Below, piece after piece: positions 1 to 10,329 of a DNA stretch of 64,000 nt. Both the position numbers and the translations under genes were made by a program. The stretch spans positions 1 through 64,000 of the forward strand of contig OY781097.1 of assembly GCA_963676415.1 (NCBI GenBank). The letters run 5' to 3'. The DNA is from G963662905 sp963676415 (lineage in GTDB: Bacteria > Bacteroidota > Bacteroidia > Bacteroidales > WRLA01). How positions within the stretch are numbered: position 1 is the stretch's first letter; every line of letters starts with the position of its first letter. Under the pieces are notes generated by a model. That model was not told where the DNA came from. It was given only the letters and a program-made list of their open reading frames with translations, and made no database searches.

Positions 1-505
1 GATTTTGAGCGTCTCAGCGAGAAAACCAAACATCCTGCGACAGCCCTCAGCGTCTCCGCGCCTCTGCGGTAAAAACAGCCAGCGACAGCCAACCCCTGCA
101 TCTCAGCGGTAATCCTTTTCACCGCAAAGACACAAAGACGCAGAGAAACGCTGGTGTGCCTCAAATCCTACAGCAAAAAACTCCTCAAAACTCCGCGTCT
201 CAGCGTCTCAGCGGTAAAAACAGGCATACCGGCCTATGCTAAAGGAATAAAGATCACTGCTGCACCTTTTTCACGCTTTTTCAATGCATTTCTTTAAATA
301 TCTCCGTGGCGCTGCCGCTGGATTTGCCAAGCTCCATATAAGCTGCAGAGCAGCAACAATATTTATAAAATCCAGAGAGCAAAAGACAATTGAGCTACAG
401 AGTAGCGGTGAGGATCAGATCAAAACTAATCGGGCTTAACCCTATGGGACTTCTCCTCGCTTACTCGTCGAAATGACGCTCCAATATACAATTTTCGCTA
501 ATGGG
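1..505. repeat. Long direct repeat, cluster 1, unit 1
   Basis: This non-coding unit starts at the window edge with GATTTTGAGCGTCTCAGCG and recurs from base 506, so the period is 505 bp. It contains a 'ctcagcgtctccgcgcctct' type block, a 'caccgcaaagacacaaagac' block, a core of about 145 bp (from about 247) carrying GCTGC...GCAGC inverted repeats, and a 'gctacagagtagc' near-palindrome. Near-identical units occur at 11086 and 11588. The short open frames within it resemble recurrent spurious annotations rather than proteins. Confidence 0.85.
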
Positions 506-690
506 GATTTTGAGCGTCTCAGCGAGAAAACCAAACATCCTGCGACAGCCCTCAGCGTCTCCGCGCCTCTGCGGTAAAAACAGCCCGCGCCAGCCAACCT
601 AAGCGCCTCAGCGGTAATCCTTTTCACCGCAAAGACACAAAGACGCAAAGAAACACTGGCGTGCCTTAAATCTCACAGCAAAAAAAATAG
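506..690. repeat. Long direct repeat, cluster 1, partial unit 2
   Basis: The unit restarts at 506 and follows unit 1 closely through the 'caccgcaaagacac' block. It breaks off near 690 and never reaches the 145-bp core, so this copy is 3'-truncated. Confidence 0.8.
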
Positions 691-920
691 CCCACAAAGA
701 ATTCTATCCGCGAAGCACACGAATAACCGCTAATAAAACACACCCCTTCGCGCCCTTCGTGGATAAAAAACAGCCCGCGCCAGCCAAGCTTCGCGCCCTC
801 AGCGTTCTTCGCGGTTAAAAAAGAGGTTGAGCGTAGCGAAACAAAAAACCTCAGCGCTCTACGCCGCCGAAGGCGGTCCCTGAGCTTGCCGAAGGCGGTC
901 CCTGAGCTTGCCGAAGGGCG
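691..920. repeat. Variant repeat block ending in a short tandem REP-like motif
   Basis: The 'gcgaagcacac...cgctaataaaac' block near 711-740 and the following 'cttcgtggataaaaaacagc' block recur at about 10685-10760 in cluster 2. At 872-893 and 894-915 a 22-bp unit containing 'tccctgagcttgccgaa' is repeated exactly in tandem, preceded by a small CCGCC-GAA-GGCGG hairpin (864-876). The motif resembles extragenic repeats seen in many bacteria. No gene is visible. Confidence 0.7.
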
Positions 921-1430
921 CCCTACATTTCTATACACCAAAGCAAAATCAGAGCATAACATCAAAAAAACACAAATATCATTGAAAACCGATCTAAACC
1001 CAAACACAATTTTAATAAAACCTACTCAAAAATGCATAAAAACGTAAAGCACGCTTTTACAATAATCTAGCCAATATGGATCAAAAAACAACAATCTTTT
1101 CTAAAAAAGACAAGGTATTCTTAAAATACAAAGCCATAATACTCTGGTTTACAATAACCTTAACGAGAAAATCATGAATAGCATAAGAAAAAAAAAAAAA
1201 AACGCCACAATTCTTGCTTATAAAGAAATAACATAATATATTTGGAGCGTGAAACTGAAATTATAAACACCAACAATAATTGGAATGCATAAAGAAAACA
1301 ATAACATAACCGGAAATATCAAATGAAATCACGCAAAAGAACAAATAAGATTGAAAGCAGATAAAAAACAGGATAAACCGCTAAATCACTGCTCCTGAGC
1401 CAAAACAAGAACCAATACAAAAACAAAACA
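921..1430. other. AT-rich gene-free region upstream of the T9SS cargo pair
   Basis: About 510 bp of AT-rich sequence with a poly-A tract near 1187-1202. It holds the promoter at 1214-1244 and what would be a leader of about 180 nt before the ATG at 1431. I see no credible gene, and no riboswitch or other RNA that I recognise. Confidence 0.6.
1214..1244 (+). promoter_or_regulatory. Bacteroidota-type promoter for the 1431-9852 gene pair
   Basis: TTG at 1214-1216 and TATATTTG at 1237-1244 (TAnnTTTG) are separated by 20 nt. The surrounding 45 bp resembles the promoter at 12248-12278. Confidence 0.7.
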
Positions 1431-2675
1431 ATGAAAAAACTTACACTCATATGCGCCCTGCTTTTTGCCGGAAGTAATCTCGTCCATGCCCAATGGGTCA
1501 AGATTTTTGACACAGAAGGAGAAAAGCCAATTGCGATCGAATGTTTAAATGCAGATATAATTATAGTTGCCGGATATCATAATTCCATTCTCAAAAGCAC
1601 AGACTATGGAAGTTCATGGAAAAAAATCAAAACCAATTTTGAAATCTACGCAAACGGAATGGTTTTTGCTGACAAGCGAACAGGATATATCCTTGGTAAT
1701 TACGGAAGGATAGCCAAAACCACAAATACAGGTAATGACTGGGAATTAATAACTGCCGACACCAACTACAAACTAATAAAGGCTTGTTTCCTGAATCAGG
1801 ACACTGGATGGATTATCGGAAACCATGAAGACCAAGGGCTAATATTAAAAACAAGCGACGGAGGCCAGAATTGGGAATCAAAATATGTTGAATATGAGCT
1901 CAACGATATTCAAATGCTCAACGAAACATCTGGTTTAATCAGCATAGGGTCCTCAATGATAAACTATGATTATGGTTTTTTAAAGATGGAAAACGGAGGA
2001 AACTCCTGGGCTTTATCCAATCCCGAATTTGATTTTGCCGACAACATCTCATTCATCAGCAACAATGTTGGTTATTGTATTGCGCAGACAGCCTCGCATA
2101 TTGGCATTTTCAGGACATCAACAGCTGGGGAAAACTGGAATCCGCTTAATTGTCCAAATGCCGGAATCAGCAGCTATAACACATTGTTATTTCTTAACGA
2201 CCGATCTGGATTTTGTTCAAATGAAGACCCCCTATCTGGCTCTTCTGGAACCTATAGAACTGATAACAAAGGCGTAGATTGGAACAAACAGACCGGATTG
2301 TTCTTTCTTGATATTTGTATGTTAAACTCAGATACTGGTTTTGCTATACATTATAATGGCAGCATATACTCAACAATAAATGGAGGCCAGCTTGTAGGAA
2401 CACCCCCTCAGCCATATCAAACAGAAAAAATCAAATTACACCCTAACCCTTTGGTTAACAAGACTATACTCCGTATCGACGAAAGCTTATTAATCAAATA
2501 CTGGCAAATCAATTTTACATTGTACAACCAAAACGGAGATTGCATAAAAAACATACACAATATTTCTTCAACTCAAACAGAAATATATAGAGAAGGGCTA
2601 AAGTGTGGACTATATTTTTATTCTGTAACGACCAATGAACATATTATAAAAACTGGAAAACTATTAGTTAAATAG
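1431..2675 (+). CDS. T9SS-sorted YCF48/BNR-repeat propeller protein
   Basis: A predicted secreted protein of 414 residues. Residues 1-21 form a signal peptide (basic start, hydrophobic core, ending HAQ). The body has at least five blades of the YCF48/sortilin kind, recognisable by repeated phrases such as LKSTDYGSSW, AKTTNTGNDW, LKTSDGGQNW and FRTSTAGENW, which fold as a beta-propeller in known families. The last 75 residues form a type IX secretion C-terminal domain: HPNPL at the start, GLYFYSV near the end, and a final KTGKLLVK. It should therefore cross the outer membrane by T9SS and be anchored or released. Base composition is AT-rich. The next gene starts 16 bp downstream, so the two are probably co-transcribed. 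The ligand is unknown. Confidence 0.85.
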   Translation: MKKLTLICALLFAGSNLVHAQWVKIFDTEGEKPIAIECLNADIIIVAGYHNSILKSTDYGSSWKKIKTNFEIYANGMVFADKRTGYILGNYGRIAKTTNTGNDWELITADTNYKLIKACFLNQDTGWIIGNHEDQGLILKTSDGGQNWESKYVEYELNDIQMLNETSGLISIGSSMINYDYGFLKMENGGNSWALSNPEFDFADNISFISNNVGYCIAQTASHIGIFRTSTAGENWNPLNCPNAGISSYNTLLFLNDRSGFCSNEDPLSGSSGTYRTDNKGVDWNKQTGLFFLDICMLNSDTGFAIHYNGSIYSTINGGQLVGTPPQPYQTEKIKLHPNPLVNKTILRIDESLLIKYWQINFTLYNQNGDCIKNIHNISSTQTEIYREGLKCGLYFYSVTTNEHIIKTGKLLVK

Positions 2676-2691
2676 AAACAAGAAATACATC

Positions 2692-5600
2692 ATGAAAAAT
2701 ATAGTTTTACTCCTTTGTTGCTCAATTTTAATTTCAGTAAATGGACTGAACGGCCAAGTATCTGGAGCGCTATCGACTTCCTTAAATAATTTATCCTTTA
2801 AAAATTCGGGTAACTATACACGAATTGAAATCAATTATGATGTGAGTTCAAAAAACCATTCAGCTTCTCAGCAAAAATACGGAGAGCCGGAATTACCCAT
2901 TATCCAGAAAAAATATTTACTTCCACTTAATGCTACCGAAATAAGCATACATATTACAGGAACCAGCACAAAGTCATTACCGGGCTCCTATTTAATTTAT
3001 CCCGAACAGCATCCTATAGCTGTAAATAATAATATACACTCTGAATGGGTTAACCCTAATTTAGAGATATATCAATCATCAAGCCCATACCCAGGAAAAA
3101 CTATTGAAATTAATAACGAGACATCAGTTATGGGATATAAAATTATCACCATAAATATATACCCTTTGTCTTATGTTCCGACATCTAAAACTTTGACACT
3201 TCTCTCTGATATCAGGTTTGAATTACGATACAATACTATTCCAGGTGATTTTGGAAGGCCTAAAAAAATCAGTAATTTCAGAAATACTATTGTGAGAGAT
3301 TACATCAAGAATATGGTATCAAATCCTGAATCTATTGATTCGTTTCCATGTGGTAGTATAGAAATTATTAATAACAGCTTAATTCCTCGGCGACTAGAAC
3401 TAAATCCTATGCCTTCTGAAAAAGGCAGTATCCCAGATTATATAATCATTACCACAGAAGAGTACAACACATATGAACTTCAGAATTACGCTAACTGGAA
3501 AACACAAAAAGGCATCCCTACAACTATAGCCACATTAGAACAAATAAATCAGAAATACTCTGGAGTTGACCAAGCAGAAAAAATATTCTATTACTTAAAA
3601 GATGTCTTTAATTATTGGGGGAGTATGTTCATATTACTTGGCGGTGATACTGAAATTATCCCAAATAGAAAGGCATATCATGATAGCCACACAAACCTTT
3701 GGCGACCATGTGAGTTATATTTTAGTGATATCCACAAAATAGGAGAACCAAATTATAATTGGAACAGGGATGGCGACAATCAATATGGAGAATTTGAAGA
3801 CTATATTGATGGAGGAGCTGATCATTTTATCGGAAGGGCTGTTTACGACAACCTTATTGAACAAAACACCTTTATAGATAAGACGCTATCCTACGAAAAG
3901 GCAGAAGTATCTGATAAAACTTACTATGATAATATTTTACTAATGACTGGTTATATCAGGCTAAATGATCCTACACTCCCAGATTGTATCAAAGCAATAG
4001 AACTTAACAAAACTTTAGATAGTATTGAATATTATAATAACAATATCAATGGTTGGAGATTATACGATGATGATTCAGTAAGCTCAATATATAACGGCAG
4101 ATATGATTGGAACGAAATATTAAACAAGCAAAACGCCTTTAACAACTTAAACCATGGAGGAGCCTTATTTGGCAATCATTTTCATTTAGTTTACCATATG
4201 GATCATTCAGGCCCTACTAACATGTCCACTTCATCACAAGTTGCCAATGAATGTATTTATAGAGAAGATGTAGATAATTTAAGCAATCTCCCATATAGTC
4301 ACATTTTCTATACAGGAGGCTGTAGTCCTAACTCATTTGATATGGACGCAATAAGCGATCATTATTTTAATAATGAAAATGGAGCAGGAGTTGCTTTTAT
4401 CGGCAGCACGGCAACATCTTGGTCTAATGATGTTTGTTATTTTTATAATTTTTGCAAGAGCTTATATATGAAAGACGGCTCCAATAATGCTTATATTAGT
4501 AAATTGTTATCTAATGCAAGTACAAGCATTGACTACCGTAAAAGAATCGCATTATTAGGGGATCCAACCCTCTCAATATGGACAAAAACTCCTGATTCAC
4601 TATTAATCTCAATCTCCCCTTCTTCAGTATATACTGGAAATAACACTGTTAACCTAACCATATCAAATCTCCCTGAACAGGCCAATGCTCTTATTTGTTT
4701 TTATAAGCAGGACGAAGTGTACTCAGTAGAAAGCTTAACAGGTACCGGCAGCACAATAAGCACTACTATAAATTGCACGCCCGATACAGAAGGCACAATA
4801 AATGTTACGGTTACTGCTAAAAACTTTCTGCCTTCAGAAACTACTATCCCGGTTACTGCTAACCCGGGCGTCCACCTATATGCATCCAATACGATCATCA
4901 ACGATGCTGCAACAAGCCCTGCCAATGGCAATGGGGAAGCCGATGCAGGCGAAACCCTGGATATGGGCATTGAACTGAGCAATAGCGGCCTTACCTCTGC
5001 AAATGGCGTAAACGCCACACTCAGCTATATCGACCCCAGCAGCAATAACTACATCAATATTACGCAAAACCAAAGCAGCTTTGGCAACATCCCTTCACAG
5101 GGCACAGGCATTTCGGGCACGCCATTTCGCCTGAGCATAGACCCTTCATGCCCCGACCGCTACCAGGCTACCCTGGAGCTGAGCATTACAGACAACCAAT
5201 CCAATACATTTACCGAGCAGTTTTATATGGAGGTACACAAAGCCATGCCGTCACTTGTGCTCACCGAATTCACGACCAGTATGGGAGACCCCCAAACAAT
5301 CGATGCAGGCGACCATGTATCTGTTGACTTTACATTCTTTAACCAGGGCACCGGACTGGGAACCAATATCAACGGAGCGCTGTCAACTTCGTCCTCCTTT
5401 GTTACGGCAATAACGGCCAACAACAAACCTTTTGGCAATATTGCTTCCCACGAAAGCGGGCAAAACCAGGGGGCATTTGAATTTGATGTGGCCAATAACT
5501 ACAATGGCGAAAGCATCGTCATGGAACTTTCGTTGAATGGCGATCTGGGGCAAGGCCCCTGGGATTTCCCTATTAATTTTGATCAACCGCCAGCTGTTTT

Positions 5601-8600
5601 AAATATTGGATGGGAAAGCACGGATAAATCCATTAGCCTGTATTGGGACCCCCTTATGAATGGAGTGAAAGGATATAATGTATATAAAAAGATTAACAAC
5701 AGCTATGAAAAAATAAACGAACAGATCATCGAAGGCTTTTCGGGTTTTACGGACTATGATGTGGAAGCCCGGACCATATATTATTATAAAGTCAGCAGTG
5801 TTTCTGAAGCCGGCATAGAAGGGCCTTTGTCCAATGAGGTGGAAACATGGACCTCATTGCCATATCACGAAGGCTGGCCAAATATTTCTATTGATGTAGA
5901 TAACTATGGGCACAGATCAATGGGCTCCCCAATGACTGCCGATATTGATGCGGATGGATACAAAGAAATATTTTTCACCACAAAAGATGGCGCTGATCAG
6001 AATTGTGATCATGGCGCCATATTTGGTTTCCGTCATGATGGAGAAGAGATATTTAATATTGACTCAAATTCAACTACTTATAGTGGATTCTACAAATTTG
6101 ACCAGGCAGGAGCCAAGGTCTGTCCGGCCATTGCCGATGTAAACGGCGACTTTGTCCCGGACATCCTTTGCTCTACCGCAGGGGCAAATAATGATGGTGA
6201 CAGAAAAAGGAGCTTTGCCTTCTCTTCGGCAGATACCGACGATAACGGCGAGCCGGACCCCATCTGGGAAACCGAAGCCTGGGGCTGGTCATCAAGAGGG
6301 ATATGCATAGCCGAACTGGACAATAATGAAGGCTTTGAGGCCGTTGCCAAAGCACGCTGGGGCGGCCCCTTAAAAGTTATGGATGCAGAAACGGGAGCAG
6401 ATATCTTCAATATCACCGGTTCCAATACAGGCATAGGCTTTGGTATGCCCAGCGTAGCCGATATCAACGGAGACGGGAGCAAGGAAATTATTATCGGATA
6501 CCAGTCAAATACCAATAATGGTTTTGAAGGGGGCATCTATGTGTATAATAGTGATGGAAGTTCGTATATTCCAGGCAATAATGGCATGTTCTTCCAGGAA
6601 AGCAGCACACCGGGCTTATATGACCGCATGGACGCCCCGGTATCCATAGGCGACATCAATAATGACGGGTATAAAGAAATTGTATGTGTTTCATCGCATA
6701 ATATAAACGGTAAACCCTGGGCAAATGTATTTATACTTGATGGCAACGGCAATACCATAGCCGGTTGGGGCTATACCAGCCATAGCTTCCCTATAACAGA
6801 TCTTGATTTTGATAATATTGTATGGTCGCCCACCACAGCTATCGGTAATCTCGACAGCGATCCCGGGCTGGAAGTTGTTATTGCCGACAAAAACAAGATT
6901 TATGTGTATGACCATGATGGCTCAAACCTGATTAGCCCGATTGATGTCAGTTTCCTTGAAGCCAAGTTTATCTCACCATTAATTGCAGATGTGGATGAAG
7001 ACCCTGAAGTTGAAATCATTGTCACCTCGACACATCCTGACAAAGGGGGCATACACTGCTTCGATCTCGACGGATCCAGGGTACTGGGCTGGCCCTTGCG
7101 GGTATCAGGCATAGCAGCCACCCCATGCATTGACGATATTGACAATGACGGAAAAAACGAAATTATCGCCACCAAAGGAACCAACGTACATGTATGGGAC
7201 ACCGAAGGCGATGCTGATAAAGTGGAATGGGGGAAATTCAGGCACGACCAATACAATAGTGGTGTATATGGGGATTTTTGCCCATACGCAGCCACACCTA
7301 AGCTCATAACGGGCACAGAGGACTGGACAACGCCAAAAACGCTTGACAGAGGGATCACACTGCAAAGCGGGGCCGTACTTACAATTTATAAAAATGTGAG
7401 CCTGCCTGCAGGGGCACCTATTATAGTCAATGCAGGGGCCGAACTGATCATAGATGGCGCCCGTATAGGCAATGCCTGCACAGACAACTGGCAGGGCATC
7501 CAGGTGCGCGGCAGCAGCAGCAGTTCCCAGAACACTTTGCCAAGCCCACAAGGTCAGCTGACACTGCTCAACGGCGCCATTATCGAAAACGCCAATATTG
7601 CCATTGATATGTGGGAGCCCAACAATGCCTCTACTGCCGGGGCAATTGTACAGGCTGATGGTGCCATATTCCGCAACAACACAATCAGTGTGCGTGCGCC
7701 CGAATACCGCAACTACCAGGCAGGCAACCCCAGTATCGAACTGCCCAACAGGAGCTATTTCCGCGACTGTAGCTTTGAAATCACAGACGGCTATCACGCA
7801 AGCAATGAATTCGAAAACCATGTGTATATGTGGGGCAACAACGGCATCGACTTTGAGGGGTGCAGTTTCACCCTTGATCCCAACGCTACGGACATCAGCA
7901 CTATAAACTATGGGATACGCAGCCTCAATTGCGAGTACTGTGTTATGCCGGTCAACCTTGGCGGAGGAAATTACGACAAAACAAATTTCAACAACTTCTA
8001 TTGCGGCATCCTGGCCTCTTCCGATGGTTCCACAACGCGCACCATCGAAGCCAGGCATTGTGTTTTTAACAACAATGCCAACGGCATCATCCTCGAACAG
8101 GTGAACAATGCCACTGTTCTCTATAACGATTTCCATATCGGTGCCAATGAAACAGATGCGGTAGGCTGTACCACTGCTTCCGGCCTTGGACTGTTTATTG
8201 ATAATGCCACCGGCTTTGCCGTTGAAGGCAACAGTTTCGACAAGGCATCAGCAGCCCCCCTTGGCAACTATATGGGCATACGCCTGCTTTATCCAATTGG
8301 CACGACCAATGTTATTGCCCATAATAATTTTGAGGGACTGAGCTATGGGGTACATAGCCAGGGCGTGAAATTCCAGATGCAGACATGGCAGGGCCTTTCA
8401 TTGCTCTGTAATGACAATGTGGACAATTATGCGGATTTTTATGGCATTGACGGTGGCCTGCAGATCAACCAGGGCACACCCAGCCTGCCAGCGGGAAACA
8501 CCTTCTCACAGGACCAGGGCACAACATGGCATTTCTATAGCGGCGAAGACCAGTTGGTATATTATTATTGTACCTCATGTACCAACGAAGAGCCCGACAA

Positions 8601-9852
8601 CTTTAAAATAGAACATATAACCAAAAATGGCCTCTCAAACTCCAACCTTTGTGTTTCCGCATATTATGGTGATGACAATTCCGGCAAGGATAAAATGAGT
8701 GTCCTTACAGAAGACGAACAACAGTTGGCAGCACAGGAATATACCAGCAGTGCACAGGAATACGATAATGTAAAAGTATTGTACGACAACCTTAAGGATG
8801 GAGGAGATACTGATGCCGAGCTGATGGATGTCCAAACTGCCCAAAGCGGTGACACATGGACTTTGCGCAGCCAGTTGCTGGGGCATTCCCCCCACCTGTC
8901 GATGAAAGTACTGAAGGAAACCGCGGACCGGACAGATATTTTCAGCGACAGCCACCTCTTTGATATCCTTTCGGCCAATCCGGATGAACTGAAGAAAGGC
9001 GAGCTGATCTCGTTCCTTGAAAACAAAGAAGAACCTTTGCCGGGCTATATGGTCAGTATCCTGAAACAGCTGGCCGAAGGGGGTACCTATAAAACCGTAC
9101 TGGAAGAACAGCTGAGCAGCCATACTCGCGGCAAAAACCGCCATGCCTCCGCAATGCTGCGCAGTATATTGCACGACAGCATCAGGGATTACAACCAGAT
9201 GCGCCTGTGGCTCGACAAACTGGGCGGCATTGATGCCGACAGGCAGATTGTGGCATCATATGTGCAGCAAGGGGACTTTTCTTCTGCACAGGGGCTTTCG
9301 GCCATGATCCCTTCCCTATACGGACTGGAAGGCAGGGAGCTGGAAGAGCACGGTTATTACGAAGACATTCTGGACCTGCACCAAAACCTTTCCCAGCAGG
9401 GACGGAGCATTTTCCAGTTAGATACCACAGAGCTGCAATTGTTACGCTTCATAGCAGATACCAGCAAAGGGGTCGCTGCCACACAGGCCAGGGCCATATT
9501 GCGCAATGTGGCCGGCGATGATTTTTATAACTGCCCCTGCATCAATGGCAATGCGGCTTTCAAAGATAATGCAGTGTGGCCGGAGCAAAGCCTGAACACG
9601 GCATTGAAAGTTTCTGTAAGCCCTGTGCCTGCACACGACTGGGTCAATTTTGAATACAGCCTGCCCTCAGGCCTGCTCAATGCAGAACTATCTGTATATC
9701 AGCCTGGAGGAAAATTACTGAAAAACATGGAACTGAACGGCCAGCAGGGCCAATACACCCTCGACCTCAGGAATATGGAAACCGGACTCTACTTCTACAG
9801 CCTGAAATCCGGTTCGTATATCAAATCCGGTAAATTCCTGCTCAGCAGGTAA
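2692..9852 (+). CDS. Giant gingipain-like (C25) multidomain T9SS protein
   Basis: A 2386-residue secreted mosaic. Order: signal peptide (1-22); gingipain propeptide-like region (to about 240); C25 cysteine peptidase domain (about 245-640), with NHGG at 487-490 giving candidate catalytic His488 and TGGC at 541-544 giving candidate Cys544; an Ig-like domain ending near 720; CARDB-like beta domains (about 723-960); fibronectin type III (about 965-1053); FG-GAP/VCBS repeats with many DxNxDG loops (about 1080-1523); right-handed beta-helix repeats (about 1550-1955); a helical region (about 2000-2290); and a T9SS sorting domain (about 2304-2386, ending SGKFLLSR). The family cleaves proteins outside the cell, but the specificity here is unknown. 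DNA up to about 4.86 kb is AT-rich and what follows is clearly GC-richer, which suggests a recombined N-terminal module. Confidence 0.87.
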   Translation: MKNIVLLLCCSILISVNGLNGQVSGALSTSLNNLSFKNSGNYTRIEINYDVSSKNHSASQQKYGEPELPIIQKKYLLPLNATEISIHITGTSTKSLPGSYLIYPEQHPIAVNNNIHSEWVNPNLEIYQSSSPYPGKTIEINNETSVMGYKIITINIYPLSYVPTSKTLTLLSDIRFELRYNTIPGDFGRPKKISNFRNTIVRDYIKNMVSNPESIDSFPCGSIEIINNSLIPRRLELNPMPSEKGSIPDYIIITTEEYNTYELQNYANWKTQKGIPTTIATLEQINQKYSGVDQAEKIFYYLKDVFNYWGSMFILLGGDTEIIPNRKAYHDSHTNLWRPCELYFSDIHKIGEPNYNWNRDGDNQYGEFEDYIDGGADHFIGRAVYDNLIEQNTFIDKTLSYEKAEVSDKTYYDNILLMTGYIRLNDPTLPDCIKAIELNKTLDSIEYYNNNINGWRLYDDDSVSSIYNGRYDWNEILNKQNAFNNLNHGGALFGNHFHLVYHMDHSGPTNMSTSSQVANECIYREDVDNLSNLPYSHIFYTGGCSPNSFDMDAISDHYFNNENGAGVAFIGSTATSWSNDVCYFYNFCKSLYMKDGSNNAYISKLLSNASTSIDYRKRIALLGDPTLSIWTKTPDSLLISISPSSVYTGNNTVNLTISNLPEQANALICFYKQDEVYSVESLTGTGSTISTTINCTPDTEGTINVTVTAKNFLPSETTIPVTANPGVHLYASNTIINDAATSPANGNGEADAGETLDMGIELSNSGLTSANGVNATLSYIDPSSNNYINITQNQSSFGNIPSQGTGISGTPFRLSIDPSCPDRYQATLELSITDNQSNTFTEQFYMEVHKAMPSLVLTEFTTSMGDPQTIDAGDHVSVDFTFFNQGTGLGTNINGALSTSSSFVTAITANNKPFGNIASHESGQNQGAFEFDVANNYNGESIVMELSLNGDLGQGPWDFPINFDQPPAVLNIGWESTDKSISLYWDPLMNGVKGYNVYKKINNSYEKINEQIIEGFSGFTDYDVEARTIYYYKVSSVSEAGIEGPLSNEVETWTSLPYHEGWPNISIDVDNYGHRSMGSPMTADIDADGYKEIFFTTKDGADQNCDHGAIFGFRHDGEEIFNIDSNSTTYSGFYKFDQAGAKVCPAIADVNGDFVPDILCSTAGANNDGDRKRSFAFSSADTDDNGEPDPIWETEAWGWSSRGICIAELDNNEGFEAVAKARWGGPLKVMDAETGADIFNITGSNTGIGFGMPSVADINGDGSKEIIIGYQSNTNNGFEGGIYVYNSDGSSYIPGNNGMFFQESSTPGLYDRMDAPVSIGDINNDGYKEIVCVSSHNINGKPWANVFILDGNGNTIAGWGYTSHSFPITDLDFDNIVWSPTTAIGNLDSDPGLEVVIADKNKIYVYDHDGSNLISPIDVSFLEAKFISPLIADVDEDPEVEIIVTSTHPDKGGIHCFDLDGSRVLGWPLRVSGIAATPCIDDIDNDGKNEIIATKGTNVHVWDTEGDADKVEWGKFRHDQYNSGVYGDFCPYAATPKLITGTEDWTTPKTLDRGITLQSGAVLTIYKNVSLPAGAPIIVNAGAELIIDGARIGNACTDNWQGIQVRGSSSSSQNTLPSPQGQLTLLNGAIIENANIAIDMWEPNNASTAGAIVQADGAIFRNNTISVRAPEYRNYQAGNPSIELPNRSYFRDCSFEITDGYHASNEFENHVYMWGNNGIDFEGCSFTLDPNATDISTINYGIRSLNCEYCVMPVNLGGGNYDKTNFNNFYCGILASSDGSTTRTIEARHCVFNNNANGIILEQVNNATVLYNDFHIGANETDAVGCTTASGLGLFIDNATGFAVEGNSFDKASAAPLGNYMGIRLLYPIGTTNVIAHNNFEGLSYGVHSQGVKFQMQTWQGLSLLCNDNVDNYADFYGIDGGLQINQGTPSLPAGNTFSQDQGTTWHFYSGEDQLVYYYCTSCTNEEPDNFKIEHITKNGLSNSNLCVSAYYGDDNSGKDKMSVLTEDEQQLAAQEYTSSAQEYDNVKVLYDNLKDGGDTDAELMDVQTAQSGDTWTLRSQLLGHSPHLSMKVLKETADRTDIFSDSHLFDILSANPDELKKGELISFLENKEEPLPGYMVSILKQLAEGGTYKTVLEEQLSSHTRGKNRHASAMLRSILHDSIRDYNQMRLWLDKLGGIDADRQIVASYVQQGDFSSAQGLSAMIPSLYGLEGRELEEHGYYEDILDLHQNLSQQGRSIFQLDTTELQLLRFIADTSKGVAATQARAILRNVAGDDFYNCPCINGNAAFKDNAVWPEQSLNTALKVSVSPVPAHDWVNFEYSLPSGLLNAELSVYQPGGKLLKNMELNGQQGQYTLDLRNMETGLYFYSLKSGSYIKSGKFLLSR

Positions 9853-9873
9853 CCAACCTAATAAATAAGTCAA

Positions 9874-9903
9874 CTCCTGCCCTATTGCCGGGCAGGGGTT
9901 TTT
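9874..9903 (+). terminator. Rho-independent terminator after the C25 gene
   Basis: A 9-bp stem (CTCCTGCCC paired with GGGCAGGGG, one G-T wobble) with a 7-nt loop is followed by five T residues, 22 bp after the stop codon. Confidence 0.8.
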
Positions 9904-9946
9904 CAATCCCAAAAACAATTCTGTTCAATCCTTTAAAATTAATATT

Positions 9947-10311
9947 ATGAACGCTAAACAAAACTCAGTAAAAGCGAAATTGATTCATTGAAAGAAGCCG
10001 AAATAGAAGCCATCATCAATAACCTGATTCAGCAGGCCATTGACAAGCTGGACCAACTCGCCGATTTTGGGATAAGCGCAGAACAAATCACCGACCTTTC
10101 AACCTCCCTCGATGATTTTACCGCAATGATCGGCAAACCAAGGGTCATCAGAAACCAAAAATTTGCTGCCATGCAACAAATCGACGAGCTGATTGACGAA
10201 GCACGCAAGCTGCTCAAAACCAAACTCGACCGCATCATGATCCGCTACCGCTATGCCGACCCGGAATTCTATGACAGCTACCAGAGGAGCCGCAGCATTG
10301 TAGATATGTAG
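9947..10311 (+). pseudogene. Remnant of a Bacteroidota helical hypothetical protein family
   Basis: An ATG at 9947 opens a frame starting MNAKQNS that stops after 14 codons. A different frame, open from 9958 to 10311, carries a helical C-terminus ending in DPEFYDSYQRSRSIVDM. From memory, Bacteroidota genomes encode a family of roughly 220 residues that starts MNAKQNS and ends in a DPDFYNAY-type motif. On that reading this locus keeps both ends but has lost about 100 central codons and is frameshifted. Alternatively a shortened protein is made from the TTG at 9988 (107 residues). I favour a pseudogene. Its cellular role is unknown. Confidence 0.6.
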
Positions 10312-10329
10312 CCGGCAATTAACAAAAAC

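Noticed and set aside
442..1007. Short open frames inside repeat cluster 1 (and equals at 10679-11709 and 15286-15905)
   Set aside because: They read repeat DNA in several frames, have no ribosome site, and match the type of recurring spurious ORF seen where this repeat occurs.
1203..1218. Sigma-54 promoter at 1203 (and 12236)
   Set aside because: Each has only one good half (TTGCT at the first, TGGCAC at the second); the housekeeping TTG/TAnnTTTG fit is better.
7105..8136. A 343-codon antisense frame within the C25 giant gene
   Set aside because: It overlaps a clearly coding strand with intact domains; it is a by-product of codon bias in the GC-richer part.
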